Made by a program: the position numbers and the translations under genes. Below the pieces are notes generated by a model. The model had not been told where the DNA came from, searched no databases, and saw only the letters and a list, made by a program, of their open reading frames with translations. This document shows positions 12,001 through 23,846 of a stretch of 64,000 nt of DNA, piece after piece (positions within the stretch are counted from its first letter, which is position 1; each line of letters opens with the position of its first letter). The DNA is taken from contig WARS01000015.1 of assembly GCA_008933995.1 (NCBI GenBank), positions 434,001 through 498,000 of the forward strand, read 5' to 3'. The stretch is from Datnioides undecimradiatus (Eukaryota > Chordata > Actinopteri > Lobotiformes > Datnioididae).

Positions 12001-14299
12001 GCAGAAATGTTACCTATTATAGCTTTAAAGCGCTCCAGGAACATGTGCTGCTCCGTGTTCTCTATCTGCTGCCTGGTACATTGAAAGTGACAGTTTGTCT
12101 CCAACACGCAGGCCAATGGAAGCAGTGCTGTGACGACTTAATGAAAATTGAACTGCCATCGCCAAGGAAACCGGCTCCTGTCACGCCGAAGCAGGGCTCG
12201 CTCTATCACGAAATGGGTAAGACCTGGCCCTCGTGAAATCGCTGTGAATACGCGAGCCGAGGACGCTCTCTGCTCGCTTTCGGCGGGAAAAGAAGCATAA
12301 AACGTAAAAAAAAAAAAAGGACGTCAGGGAAAGACAAGCACGGCGCCTGCGCTGCATGTGACTGCGCGTAGCTTTAATTCCTTGAGTCCGCGTGCATGAG
12401 AGATGCTGTCACAGTTAAATTTTTTCCTCTCTGGTATCTCAAACTCACACTCTGCTTTACTTCTCTGTACTGTAGACAGAATGGGTCTTATCTCTGACAC
12501 GCTGACTCACTCTCTGTCCTTTGTTTCTCTGTCCCTCTTTGTCCTTCTTGATTATCCCTGTGTGTCCTGAATCCATCACTCCCTGGCTTTGTCTCTTTTC
12601 GCCTCTCCTCTTTATTATTTCCCGGCGTCCTCATACACTATTCATGATCGACACCGTGTTTTTCATCAATTTCCCCCCATTAATTTTTAATGGCTGAATT
12701 ATCTTTATCCTTGAGCGAATCCCTTTTTTGTTCCTTAACTTTCATTTCCTCAATAAACACGCATCAACTCCCATCAACGTCTGTCCTGATTTGCTATCAC
12801 AACACATACAATCCGCACACCTCCTGCTCCACCACTCCACCCTTCCTCTCTCCCCGACTTCCCCCTTTGGTTGTTCCTAACCCCCCTCCTGGCAGCCCCT
12901 CTTGCCACACCCTCCTGTGAGGGGCTTCTGCTGCAGGATAACGCTGTGTCTGCTGAGATTCGTGCTCTGCTCTCGTCCTATTACAACGACAGGTGAAGTA
13001 ACAGCAGTAGGGCTTCGGGTCAGCTATGTTGGGGTAAATGTTGCAGGCCGGGATTTACTGCGAATCCTCATCTGGCTCGCAGTGACTAGACTCTGCAGAA
13101 CATCGCAAGACGGGACCTTCTTGTCTCAACATCATCCTCCAAAATAAATCAAAAGTTAGACACGGTCAGAGTTCCTGTCTTCAAATTATTGTCATTTTTT
13201 GTAATCACATATCATTGTTTTCCCTTATTTTGCACAAATACATAAAGCAGTACCAGGCAAACAAGAAATCTGAACATTCTTTGCAGTTTTTCTTATAAAC
13301 CAATGAATAAAAGTAACATTACATGAACTAAAAATCTGAATCTGAATCCATCTGAAATCTCGTCTTCTCATGGGATCCAAACATTCCTTAATATTGCACT
13401 TAAACTATCCAAATCCCTGCTCGTGCTACGACTGTTTAGTAGCTTAAAAAGTTAGAGCCATGGTGCAAATTGTAAAAAAAAATTAATATATGATAAAAAT
13501 ATAAAACCAGTCTGTCAGATTAAACCGGTTCTAGCCCGGTACACAGCAGTATAATGATGGCCTTTGCTGCATCTCTCCTGCAGTTATTGAATCGTCCGAT
13601 GACCTCAGCAGCACCGTGTCAGACATCCTGGCTCGGAGGATGCAGGAGCTGGAGCTCCGCAGCCAGCTGGGCACCTCCCCCACCTGGATGTCTCTGTTTG
13701 ACGAGAGCAACCCCAAAAGCGCCGGCCGCCCCCGCCCCTGTACCACTCGCCTTTCTGGCCACAGCCCCTGCACCCCTCATCGACCGCCTCGGAGTCCTGT
13801 GAGCCCTCACCGCTGCCCGCAGCTGGGTCTGCTGTCCTCAGATGCGAGCCTGACCTCAGACAGCGACAGTCACTGCAGCACCAGTCCCTGCTCTCAACGT
13901 CACGGTTGGCCCGAGCCCTCTTCAAACTTCTCCCTCTTGTCATCTTCCCCCTCCCGTCTGAGGCCACGCACTCTGTCGCTGGATGCTAAGCTCAGCACCC
14001 TACGAGGGAGGGGGTACGGAGGAGGAGGGGCCTTCCAGTGCCCCTGCCAGCCTCCTCCATCCTCGTTGATCACCCCACTCCCCATGTCCTCCCGTTCACC
14101 TCGGTCACAGCGCAGCACACAAACCACGCTCTCCTGCTCCAGCTCCACCTCCAGCAACAGCTCCAGCAACAGTGAGGGCAGCCACAGCCCCGAGTCATCT
14201 GAGGGAGCCCCCTTCTCAAGGCCCTCCCCGGCTCGACGCAGCCTCAGGAACCTCCGGGCCAGACTTGATCCTCGCAACTGGCTCCAGAGCCAGGTCTGA
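6095..14299 (+). CDS. rtkn: Rhotekin, Rho-GTPase effector/scaffold (5' end incomplete)
   Basis: Ten exons were placed by frame and splice sites: 6095-6356, 7074-7127, 8590-8707, 8794-9018, 9167-9261, 9838-9944, 10080-10211, 11286-11451, 12112-12216 and 13584-14299 (TGA). They join in phase to 659 codons, close to the family length once a short first exon is added. Numbered from 6095, an HR1 Rho-binding coiled coil spans about 1-75 (KKIDHEIRMRDGACKLL). An anillin-homology region spans about 88-270 (DLRIPLMWKDTEYFKNKG; WLPLYGSMCCRLAAQP). A PH domain spans about 288-386 and ends in WMEAFWQHFYDM. A Ser/Pro-rich tail follows. The protein ends LQSQV, a class I PDZ ligand like the QSPV end of mammalian RTKN. 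Rhotekin binds Rho-GTP and acts in septin, cytoskeletal and polarity functions. RTKN fits better than RTKN2 because of KQGSLYHEM and KLASKLSSSLGRS. The intron after 6356 is GC-AG. Confidence 0.93.
9436..9452 (+). repeat. Poly-C run (17 C)
   Basis: Seventeen consecutive C lie in the rtkn intron between 9261 and 9838. The exact length may be unreliable in an assembly. Confidence 0.9.
10420..10560. repeat. Degenerate teleost interspersed repeat in an rtkn intron
   Basis: The phrase AAGGTGCCCTTGAACAAGG, followed by AACTTAACCCTCAG, resembles a motif I know from many fish genomes (GTGCCCTTGAGCAAGGCAC). The ends are uncertain and no coding capacity is present. Confidence 0.45.
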
Positions 14300-15310
14300 A
14301 TTCGTACTGCCTGACAGACATTTTACGCCGGCCTAAAGGCAATACTGCTAATTAAACCGTGGTTAAACTGGCTTAACATATGTGAACCAACCTCAGGCCA
14401 CCTGCTAGGTGCACAGCCTCGAGGAGGATAAGCTGCCTCTAACCTGCCTCCTGGTGGAGGATGGATCGCGGAAGGCCCTCCTGGGGGCAAACTGGAATGT
14501 CTTCTAACACAACACACAGGTGACAATCACTGCGGGCGACCCTGCAATGTGCCGGGTCCGCCACAGTTTTGAAGCTGGTCCAAAACTAAATGGGAGGTAC
14601 TCTGCTTGCTTTGAGAAATCATGATCCTGCTGCTTGGGAGAAAGTGATGCTACAGAGCTAAGGACTAATAAACGTGTCACACTAGGCCTACTGTCTGCCC
14701 TTGGACTCTAATTCTGAAACTCGGTTCTCTGCATCAGCCGCCCTGCTCACCCGACGTTATTTCCAAGATCATCTCTATTAATGCACTAGCAGTTTTTTTT
14801 GACTGGATGTTTCCTAACTGTATTTTATAGATTAAGGTTTGCAGTGTTAATGCTACGACAGCCAGTGAGCACGTGGCAAGACGAACACGCAAGACGAAAC
14901 TGCTCAGTGTGGAGGGGAAGGCTCGGTGTCTGTTGCCTGTACTGTGATCTACTTCGGTGTACGCATCTAATCATTCATACAGCAGATGATCGTTGTAGTT
15001 CTTCTTAAATTACTATGCACCATTTATTTTATTTTATTTTTTTTATTGCATGATTTGAGTTAAAATGTTGAACTACTTGAGATCATTTCAACGATGAATC
15101 TGGTGAAATTTTAACTTTATGCAAGTGCTCATACTTACTGTACTGGTTATTACTGTGATCTCTTCAGGGTAAAAAGAAGAATCTGTGCTCTGGTCTTAAT
15201 TTTCCACACATTTATCTGCACGCTGTTGACGGGCTGCTGTCAGAACTGGGTAACAGATCCATCCACACATAGAAAACGACCCTAGAATAAACTATTATTA
15301 ACCAAAGCTT
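14300..15310 (+). other. rtkn: rtkn 3' untranslated region (inferred)
   Basis: The sequence after the TGA at 14299 has no further exon. Possible poly(A) signals AATAAA occur at 14667-14672 and 15286-15291. The 3' end is inferred from these signals only. Confidence 0.45.
15286..15291 (+). terminator. rtkn: Candidate rtkn polyadenylation signal
   Basis: An AATAAA hexamer lies about 1 kb after the rtkn stop codon. An earlier one at 14667-14672 would give a short 3' UTR. Confidence 0.35.
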
Positions 15311-16523
15311 AAGTATTATTTAAAATTCAAGCCATACCTATAATTCTACCACAACGCCTCACTGTAGTATTGTGGGACATTAGTGGTTCCTGATTACGGA
15401 GTTTCCAATCAAATGTTAAATGTTCACTAATCAAATATTATGCAACCTTTATTGTTTTTAATCTAGGTAACGTTCAGTGAAGCTAAGTCCTTACATGAAC
15501 CCCCAGTCAACTTTTAGGTCATAATCATAAGAGCAAGATGGTTTGTTTACACCTGCCGCCTGTTTTTTTGTTTTTAAATATGTGATTTATTGTCATTTAG
15601 ACAACTCTCAACAGCAGAAACATCTGACTGAAGGAGTCCAAGGTAAACAAAATCACACAGGAGAGCTTGTGTCTCTGTCAGCGCAGTAAAGCTTCTTCCT
15701 CTCTGTCTCGTTTACTGTGGATTTTGCTTTGGTAACCGTGCCCGTCTTGGGGCCGAGAACTCGGGCGACCATTTCTACTAAGAATTAAAACTGTCAGATG
15801 TTTGGAAAAACAAGCGTCTGTTACTGTAAATTCATTTTTATAAGTTAACAAGTAAACCTCCTCTCTTTGTCTTTTGTTACATTATTGATTTTGTTATAAA
15901 TGCAGCTATATTGATACCTGATTCTCATCGTGTTAACAGATGATGTGCAGATCTTTTTAACTGTCGGAAATAGATAACATTGAATGTTATAACCTTGCAA
16001 GAGTTCCCCCGTGTTAGCAGGCTTTGTGTTCTGCATGTGCGCCGTCCTAGCAGGCAAACGTAAAATGAGAAAAATGTGGAAAGCTCATGTTTAAATAATA
16101 TAACATTAATTATAATAAATGTTTTATCAAATGGAAACTGACTCTGTTTCTTTGCACATCTACGCCAACTTTACCTACATGAAACGCGAACTTTTGAACT
16201 TTTACTACATCAAAGAGTCAATGGAGGGGCCTATGAAGTTCACATCATTAAACCCTGCTGTGTTTAAATTTTGTATAGCAGGCTACAAAAGAACGTTCGG
16301 GTAAATGTTCTTTGCTTCCCGGTATGCAGACTTGTTCCTGCAGTAAAGTGCTTTAAGTCATCCGCACTTCTTAGCGTACGACTGATCATATTCAAGCCAG
16401 TTCGTCTTCCCTCCAGCAACAAATCCCACGGGGGTTCCCACCGTATCTGAAGCTGAAACTCCGCGGGGAAGCTGCAGCTGCCTGTCTTGCAGAAGCGTCA
16501 ATAAAGGCAGGTAGAACGGATGC
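15311..16523. other. AT-rich intergenic spacer between convergent rtkn and mblac2
   Basis: No exon, RNA gene or strong repeat was recognised. The sequence is AT-rich with several AATAAA-like hexamers. The short frames are not protein-like. Confidence 0.5.
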
Positions 16524-16529
16524 TTTATT
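16524..16529 (-). terminator. mblac2: Candidate mblac2 polyadenylation signal
   Basis: AATAAA is read on the minus strand about 530 bases past the mblac2 stop codon. This gives a plausible 3' UTR length but is not proven. Confidence 0.4.
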
Positions 16530-17057
16530 GTCAATGTTTGATAGCAAAGCCTTAGATTTGTTCGATAGTACAAAGCACTGTTACAAACATAGGAGGTAGT
16601 CGACACTGAGTCTTCACTGAGCATTGTCAAATGCATAGAGATATACTATGGCCATACTGACTCTGTTTCAAATGCCTCACGGGAGAACCTAAAGCTCCCT
16701 GCTTTCCGCCTGCAGTTTAGAGTTGGACCACTGTTGTGCTATTATAACTTGAACAACCGCTTAAAGTATAAAAAAAAACATACGTGTAATCATTTCCAAC
16801 CCAATGCATACATGTTCATCAGTATAGATAAGAATCACGCTAATAAATACTTTATATTATATGCTTCATATGATGCTGATTCTTGACTTATGTAACCCAA
16901 TAGGGGCATTTCACACAAAGTTTGGCAATTATATGATTTCTGTTGGATTACATAAGTAAATGCACAATGTTACATCAAGGTACAGATAAACGTCCTCCAT
17001 ATTTAAACACTTTCCTTTGTGCACGTGTGCTTCCTCCAGCTCCACAATCCCCTCTCA

Positions 17058-19245
17058 TTAGCAGGCGCTCCGTGGATTGCACGCCCGCAGCGCCACGCCG
17101 GCCAGAGTGCCCCATGCAAACGTGGAGAACTTCGCAGGGCACGTTCCAGCTCGGCTGATGTATGTGGACGCAATCCGGTGGAGCCGCTTCGCACCGAAGG
17201 TGTTGTAGTGTCCGGGGAGGACTTGGTCAACCTGATTAACGACAACGTGCCACTAGTGAAACACTTTAAAATACTGTATATGCAACATGCATTCCTGTCA
17301 CTTGGTCTATTACCTATTAATTGCACCTTTTATTTAAGGATTATTACATGTTTTAGACCATGTGATTGGATTGTGTGCACTGGAGAACATAAGAGCTCAA
17401 TTAATCAGCGCCAGTGGAGTTACGGGCTGAAATGTTGAGGCCGACCCCCCGGGTGTGTGTTTCAGTGTTACCTGTTCGCTGTCCACGAGCCCCACGAGCC
17501 GCTCACAGCTGCTGATGTAGTCACTGACACGGCTGTAGGGCAGCCAGTCAATCATGGAGCCATCGTACACCACATCTCCGCTGAAGAGCAACTTATTGTC
17601 ACGGTCGTGGAGGCAGATGCTGCCTCGAGAGTGACCGGGCATGTGGAGCACCGTCAGCTGTCTGTCACCCAGGTTGATGACATCCCCTAGGAAGGATAGA
17701 GGGAGAGATGTAATATAATGCATAACTTAAAGTTGCATCCAGACTCACTCCTTATGTTCCACATAATTTGACTTGCTGGAATCAACCCAGAGTTTTACTT
17801 CTGTTTTCCCACTTGTCACCTCACATCACCACAACTTACAGAGTCCGGGACATTCTGTGTATAACTGATTTGGTCCAGACCAGCTATGAGTGGCACAGTG
17901 TGACAGGAGGGTGAAACCGACACACCAAGCAATGAGATATTCCATCTGCACTGCAGCAGTGGCTCTGACACAGCAGAACAACTCAGTGTATTGACCGCCG
18001 GCGCAGAAATTACTCTCTTACAGAATACTAAAGATGCTAACAGGTCAAGTGCAGCATCATTGGTGATATAACCTTCTGGGCAACAACTATCACAAAATGA
18101 CTGAGCAATCTAAAGTCGCAGAATGTGAGTTTCAACGATTAGTGATTGATCCACAGTGTATCTGCTAACAGCACAGTGGGTGTTAGCCAAATCAGTGCTG
18201 TGAGGTTATTAATACTCTGTGGGATGCTCTTCTTGAGTGTGGCTCGTCTCTGCATTCCCTTCCTGCTATCTTTCTTGCAGATGCACACTGTCTTAAAATA
18301 GAGCTGCTCTGCAAATACAGATAAAGAGTGGGCGCCGTAGCCACCATGGAACATTTCTTCTTTTCACAAACTATCAGTACAGTGCTGCTTAGGTATAATG
18401 TCATGTCTCTACACTAATGCTAATCTCATGCTGAGACATTTAAACCTGTATAAGCACTCAGTGTAATCCTGCCTGATCAAACACAGCATCCCTTGTAACC
18501 TCTTCACTGTGCGCTGTGTGTCACTATGTGTGTGTTTCATCATTTTCTGGTATTCTCTTAAATGCATTTGTGCGGTCATCCTGCAATCCTGCAGTGGGGA
18601 TACAGAGGGATCTGCCTGCAGCCTGGTGTGCACACTAGTGAGTGCACGCTACCAGTCCAGGCGCACCCATTACATATCGTCTAATGGTATTGACCATGAT
18701 GCTTATCACTTGGCAAATGCTCAGACGTTACGAGCTGGCCTTAGAGCACAGATCCAATCCCCGACAGTAAATCATATCAGCCAAGGCTGCATCTCCTACC
18801 TACCCTCCTGCAGTATGTGCGTTGGCTGCACAGCCTTGACTTTGTAGTGCCTTGCCCTCCATCCCGGACTGGGAGCCTCGGCTATCTCCCTGTCGCTGAG
18901 CCAGGTGACCGTCTCGAAGTTGTCTCCGTTGGCCAAGGCATCGACCTCGGCGCTGTGGACGCCCACCTGTTGGAACTGATGGAGACCGCCCGAGTGGTCG
19001 AAGTGGGCGTGGGTGGCGATGGCCAGCAGCGGGTTCTTACTCTGCGGATCTTTGCCGAGCAGCCCCTTGGCGTCGATGTAGTCAGGTAAGCTCCTCAAGC
19101 CCAGACCAGTGTCTATCACCACGTCCTGGTGCGAGCCGCGGAGCAGCCAGATGTTGGCCCGGTTGTCCGACTGGTAGAATCGCTCCTGGATCCAGAAGAG
19201 TCCGTCTCCGAGCGATTTGTGGGCGTACCAGTCGGCTGCAGACAT
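17058..19245 (-). CDS. mblac2: Metallo-beta-lactamase domain protein 2 (acyl-CoA thioesterase)
   Basis: Three minus-strand exons, 19245-18804, 17686-17472 and 17231-17058, join in phase to 276 residues plus TAA (human MBLAC2 has 279). The fold's metal ligands are all present: H79, H81, D83 and H84 in [11 protein letters not shown]166 in MPGHSRG, D185 in FSGDVVYDG, and H227 in LPGHYNTF at the start of exon 3. The start is the ATG at 19245, whose [15 protein letters not shown] matches the conserved N-terminus. Family knowledge: MBLAC2 hydrolyses long-chain acyl-CoA and is palmitoylated and membrane-associated. The tail here ends ...NPRSAC with a terminal cysteine. The gene faces polr3g head-to-head. 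Confidence 0.95.
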
Positions 19246-19996
19246 CCCAGTTCATGCACTGGTCGAAGTGACCTGCTGCGGATGTTGTGCTGTCAGGTGA
19301 TTTTGCGGCGGAGATGTGGAACTAGCCTTCCTAGCTAGAGGTGATATGTTTTCATTGAGGTTAATATGATGGTGGCCGCCGACACACCCTTGTAAGAGGA
19401 GCGCGTGCTCATTGGGCGAACGCACGAGTGACGACAGCCTAAAGCGCGCCGCCATTGGCTTAAATTAAGCCACGCCTTTGCGTACGTCACACAGGGGGCG
19501 GGGTGACTTAAAGCCACATTTACGCATAGTGCTGACTGAGTGTAGCGTGAGTATAGGTTGATACGCCGGTGTTAGCTAGCTGAGCGCATCTTTAATAGCC
19601 TTTCCTTTAAATTTAGTAACTACAGAAGTTTATTTACGTGCCGAACAACAGCTAAACTAAGTAGCTGAATGTTAATGTCAAGTAAAGTGACAACGTGGAG
19701 ACTTAGTAAAGGCTAAATGCCGCTAAACAGCCCTGAGTTTCACAGCATTTTAGGATTTCTTGCTCCACATTAGGAGCAATTAACTTACAGTCCCATAGTG
19801 AGTATTGAAACTTTATGTGTATGTTCATGAGTCTCTGGTGTATTTCAGTGTTGGCCACCGCTGCATAGTGGGTAAAAGTGGGGCTTAAAGGCGATGAAAG
19901 CTGTGGTACATGAACTTGTTGTGTGTACACGTGGTTGACAGTGAAGCTGACCGGAGGCATGTGGCTGTGCTGCAGGTACACTGGAGGCTTGCAGCC
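19246..19996. promoter_or_regulatory. Bidirectional promoter mblac2 / polr3g
   Basis: The 750 bases between the two start codons hold inverted CCAAT boxes (ATTGG at 19411-19415 and 19454-19458), a CRE-like TACGTCAC at 19483-19490 and an Sp1-type GGGGGCGGGG at 19494-19503. All lie within 100 bases, with local CpG enrichment and no clear TATA box. polr3g probably has a non-coding first exon near 19.5-19.7 kb. Acceptors at 19975 or 19994 would precede its ATG. Confidence 0.6.
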
Positions 19997-22572
19997 ATGG
20001 CGGGCAAGGGTCGTGGAATAGGTGCCTTCACTTTCAACATTGACGCCCTGGGCATCAGCAGAGGCAGCATGCCAGAAGCCAGGGTGGGGCCCAGCCCGTT
20101 GTTTCCAGTAAGTACCGGTGCACACACTACTCACGATGACATATCACATTGCAGTATATTAAATTCACCTGTGAGCCGTCAAAGTGTTGCACAGCAGCAT
20201 ATTTAAGGGGCTGGGAGGCATCTGGAGCTCTAACTGCACCAGTATGTGTTGACACATTACATAGGAAAACTTTGCATGCAATTGCAAAAGTAGATTTAGA
20301 CAAAGAAAACATGTAGATTTTACTGTGGAATGTGAAATCACCTTTGCACACATGCAATTATAAATCAGATACAGTAGCAGTTGTAGTGTTAAGAGCTTGT
20401 ATGTGTTTAAAAGCAGTGTCCCATAAAGCAACTTTAACAGACAAACTGTCAGTTTGCTCTGGGACGCTTCTGTTGTTTTCTGCATGACAAAGCAAATGGG
20501 AGGGAGGATAATGCAATCCCCGTGCTTTCTGTGCAATGTGCATGTATCCTCTTGCGTTCAGCTGCACGATGCACAGCGCGCAGCTTGATTATATTTCGCA
20601 CACAGGCCAAGAGACCAACCATGACATTGTGGTCTGGTGGTATATCTACGGTTCCAAACAAGGCACCACAAAATCGCAGATTGATCGGCATTTTAGGCCC
20701 TTAAGGGTCAGTTTTTTGGATCATGTATGATATAATATTCACTCAGTGGCCACTTTATTATAGTCGACTGTACAGTTTACTGCTTTTACTCTACTTTTAC
20801 AAAGTTTTTAAGGTCCAGTTCACGTTGAAAAAGTTTTTGCTCAGTAATATGTCTATTATTTACGTCGTGGTTAAATGTGGGGGTCAGAATATTAGAAACA
20901 TACCTAGATATTGTGCAGTCCAGTTCAACAATACCACTAATTCTGACCTGACCATAACAGTTTTATTGGGTTGCATTGAATTGTTTAGCTCTACTTAAAA
21001 AAGTGGAGCATGTAGCTGCAAAATGTGTTTTATCTGTTCAAGGAATAAATGATGGTGACACTAAGACTGCATTAATAAATCTGCTAACTGTAACACACCT
21101 TGTGCAATCATCTCCGCTCAACGCTCTCTCCTCCTCCAGAACACAGACTTTAAGCCAGTGCCACTGAAAGCGGGCGAGGATGAGGACTACATGCTGGCCT
21201 TGAAGCAGGAGATGAGGGGAACGATGCAACGGCTGCCGCACAACATCAAGCCCCATTCCAATAAAGCAGGTGAGCGGGGGGGAGAGGAGTGCATTAGAAA
21301 CCCTCACATCTAATAGAAACGGTGAGACAATCGGCTGCTGTGAGGGAAGATGCAGCACTTAGGAACTGAGGCATTTAATTATGGTCATATCTGGGAAAAG
21401 GAGAGAGGGGCCGGTTCGTGGCAGAACATTGAGTTACAGCTGCTACCTCATCTGACGCAATTGATTTCATTTCTATGGTCTGGCCCTTTATATAGCAATG
21501 AGCTAAATACACCCAGGATTGTATATGTAAATGAGTCAACAACCTCTGACTCTACTGTCAAACCTATCCGAACTATGATTTACTGTTGTGGCTAAGAATC
21601 AGTAGTTTGTGCTAATAAGCTGCTGAGTACGATGTGAAAGGGAATTGGGACTCGCCTGAGAGTGCACTGAAGCAGAACCCTCTCTCTTGTTTATGTGAAA
21701 CAGAAGTGGAGAAATACACAGAGAGGTACCTGAAGCAAAGCCAGATGGAGGATGATGAATGGACGCCAGGTATTTGCACAACAAGCCGTGGTGATTAACA
21801 GAAATTTTGGAGGAAGAGGAAAAAATGGAAAATGACAGAAATCGCCTTCTCAATATTTTAGACTGGAACCTCTTTCCAAAAGAACTGATGCCCCAAGAGA
21901 AGAGGCGCCGTGCTAAACCAGGTATATTAAAGCTGTAAGGTGTGTAATAACGCTCCTTTCTGTTGCTATGATAATAAAGATTGAATGCTTAAATCCAACA
22001 GGGACCAAGAAGAAGAGCATGATATCACGCAAAGACGCAGAGGACGTGCTGACTAAATTAGACGTAAGCTTTGTCTCACTTGTTTGTCCTGTGGTTCATT
22101 TCCAAGTCAGACATTACCTGCACTGTTTGTTTTCTCTTGTATCCATTTACGAAGGTGTCAAGTTGGTGGCAAATATAGAAGGAGCTCAGGATGTTTACTT
22201 TCTATACATCTTTCTGCTCAGCACAAATGTAATCTTGCCGTCGGCGTTTCAGGATCTGGCGAAGAAAGATGAAGGGAACCCTGAAAAATCAGACGATGAG
22301 ACTGAAAAGAAAGCGGGGAAGGAGGACGAAGAGGAAGAAATTGAAGAGGAGGACTATGACGAAGAGGATATTGAAGAGGTAAGATTACGAAATCATTAAT
22401 GCCGAGCTTCTTAAACGCACACTGGCTGATTATGTGAGGAGCAGAGCTGACGTTTTACTGTGTTTCCTTTTCTTCTCTGCAGGAAAATGACTACATTGAA
22501 AGTTACTTCGACAATGGCGAAGACTTTGCTGCAGACAGCGATGATAATATGGACGGCGAAGCAACATACTGA
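19997..22572 (+). CDS. polr3g: RNA polymerase III subunit RPC7 (POLR3G)
   Basis: Seven coding exons, 19997-20107, 21140-21269, 21704-21769, 21862-21921, 22002-22063, 22253-22378 and 22483-22572, join in phase to 214 residues plus TGA (human 223). The ATG sits in GCAGCCATGG, a strong start context. The N-terminus is GRG-rich, followed by AFTFNIDALG and the core MLALKQEMRGTMQRLP. The second half is a Lys/Glu stretch, then a long acidic run, and ends in ENDYIESYFDNGEDF and SDDNMDGEATY, a highly conserved tail. RPC7 works with RPC3 and RPC6 in the Pol III initiation subcomplex in the nucleus. The paralogue POLR3GL is similar, but the mblac2/lysmd3 neighbourhood favours POLR3G. Confidence 0.93.
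20735..20762. repeat. Fragment of a common fish transposon terminus
   Basis: CACTCAGTGGCCACTTTATT resembles an end sequence that recurs in many teleost genomes. Only this short piece is recognisable, inside the first coding intron of polr3g. The rest of the intron shows nothing else. Confidence 0.35.
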
Positions 22573-22903
22573 GCCGGCGCGACTCTAACATGCATTTTAA
22601 GCGTGTGCGAGCTGTCGAAGTTAACAATCACTGTGAGACTGTTGCCACTGGTTACGCGTTGGAGATAAGCTAGGAATACAGTAATGATTGTTTGCTTTGT
22701 TTTGTCTGACCATGAGAGACGAGCATTCCTTAAAGGACCTCCTGTAAATAAGAAATGCCAAGCAGTGCGCTTACTGGCAATAATTTATTCAAAATAGATG
22801 TATTTATTTTCCAGACTGTAGCACGATTCCACAGTTTGAAAGGCACATACTGTCAACAACAAATAATGCTTTTCCATGACGTGTCAAGTGAACGCAGTGG
22901 TAA

Positions 22904-22909
22904 AATAAA
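22904..22909 (+). terminator. polr3g: Candidate polr3g polyadenylation signal
   Basis: An AATAAA lies about 330 bases after the polr3g stop codon. Confidence 0.45.
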
Positions 22910-23021
22910 AAGGGCTACATAAGAAAGTCTAAAATTTCACATAATTACAAGTATGAGTCATTGTGGGAGTACTGTGCATTTCCCATTTTCCTCACCATGC
23001 TCTCTGAGGTTTCTTTTTTTT

Positions 23022-23035
23022 GGGGGGGGGGGGGG
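23022..23035 (+). repeat. Poly-G run (14 G) after a T run
   Basis: T8 followed by G14 lies between two convergent genes. This is a likely sequencing or assembly trouble spot. Confidence 0.9.
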
Positions 23036-23674
23036 CAAGCGAGCTGAAATGAAGGAGACTTCCTGCAACTTTCATGGAAATTCTAAAACATAATTCATAA
23101 ATCCCAGTACTGGTCAGCAAAGACTAATGGTGTAAAAGTCTCAAAATAAATTAATTCTATATTAAACACAATGGCAGCAAGAGCATCGGAAAATCCACTA
23201 TTTCTAACCAAAAAAAACCCCCAAAACAACTGAACTGAAAAAAAAAAACAACTGAAAAAAAAAATAATAAAAAAATAACCGTTTTAAAACAACTTCCACA
23301 TCCTTCTGAGGAAGCTGGATGTTGTCGCAGTTCAATCGCTGATTAAACAAACTGGTTAGGGCACTAATGCCTGTCTCAGAGTTTGTGTGTAGCTTACTGA
23401 GAATGGAGCAGCACAGATGATAACAGAAGTATCACCTCGATTCATCATTTTGAAAAAGAACTTCAGCTAAGCACACCGCTAGTTTCTAGCCCAGTTACAC
23501 TCCCTGTTGTAAAGTACATGAATGTAAATGTACAGACCTAAGGAGTGACTGCTGCCACACCTTTATATATGTAGTGTCCAACCCCCCCACCCCCACACAA
23601 AAAGGACTGTCATACAGATTGCATTGTTGTATTAAATCTATAAAATCTACTCCAAATAGGAACATCCACAGAGT

Positions 23675-23680
23675 TTTATT
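23675..23680 (-). terminator. lysmd3: Candidate proximal lysmd3 polyadenylation signal
   Basis: AATAAA is read on the minus strand about 170 bases after the lysmd3 stop codon. More distal signals exist at 22794-22808. Confidence 0.35.
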
Positions 23681-23846
23681 AGGTCTTTGAGTTCGCCACA
23701 CATTTGCATCTAAAGTTTTGAATCCCTTGTTATGGTTTTTCAAGCTCTCCTTGTTCTGGTGCCGTGTCCACGTTGGGTCCTTACGGATCTCCTTTAACCA
23801 CATGTCCAGCAGGCTGTCCAGGTCCAATGCCTGCATGGTTGTCTTT

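Larger units (their letters stand above)
22573..23846. other. Converging 3' UTRs of polr3g (+) and lysmd3 (-)
   Basis: No coding exon is seen. On the plus strand an AATAAA at 22904-22909 could end polr3g. On the minus strand hexamers at 23675-23680, 22803-22808 and 22794-22799 could end lysmd3. Use of the distal ones would overlap the polr3g 3' UTR. A-rich sequence lies around 23210-23280. Confidence 0.45.

Noticed and set aside
13900..14277. Antisense open frames over the last rtkn exon
   Set aside because: They mirror the GC-rich coding exon; no homology and no splice logic.
18640..18800. Possible tRNA- or SINE-like segment (phrase GATCCAATCCCC)
   Set aside because: No matching A box, acceptor stem or poly(A)/tail structure could be paired; it is mblac2 intron.
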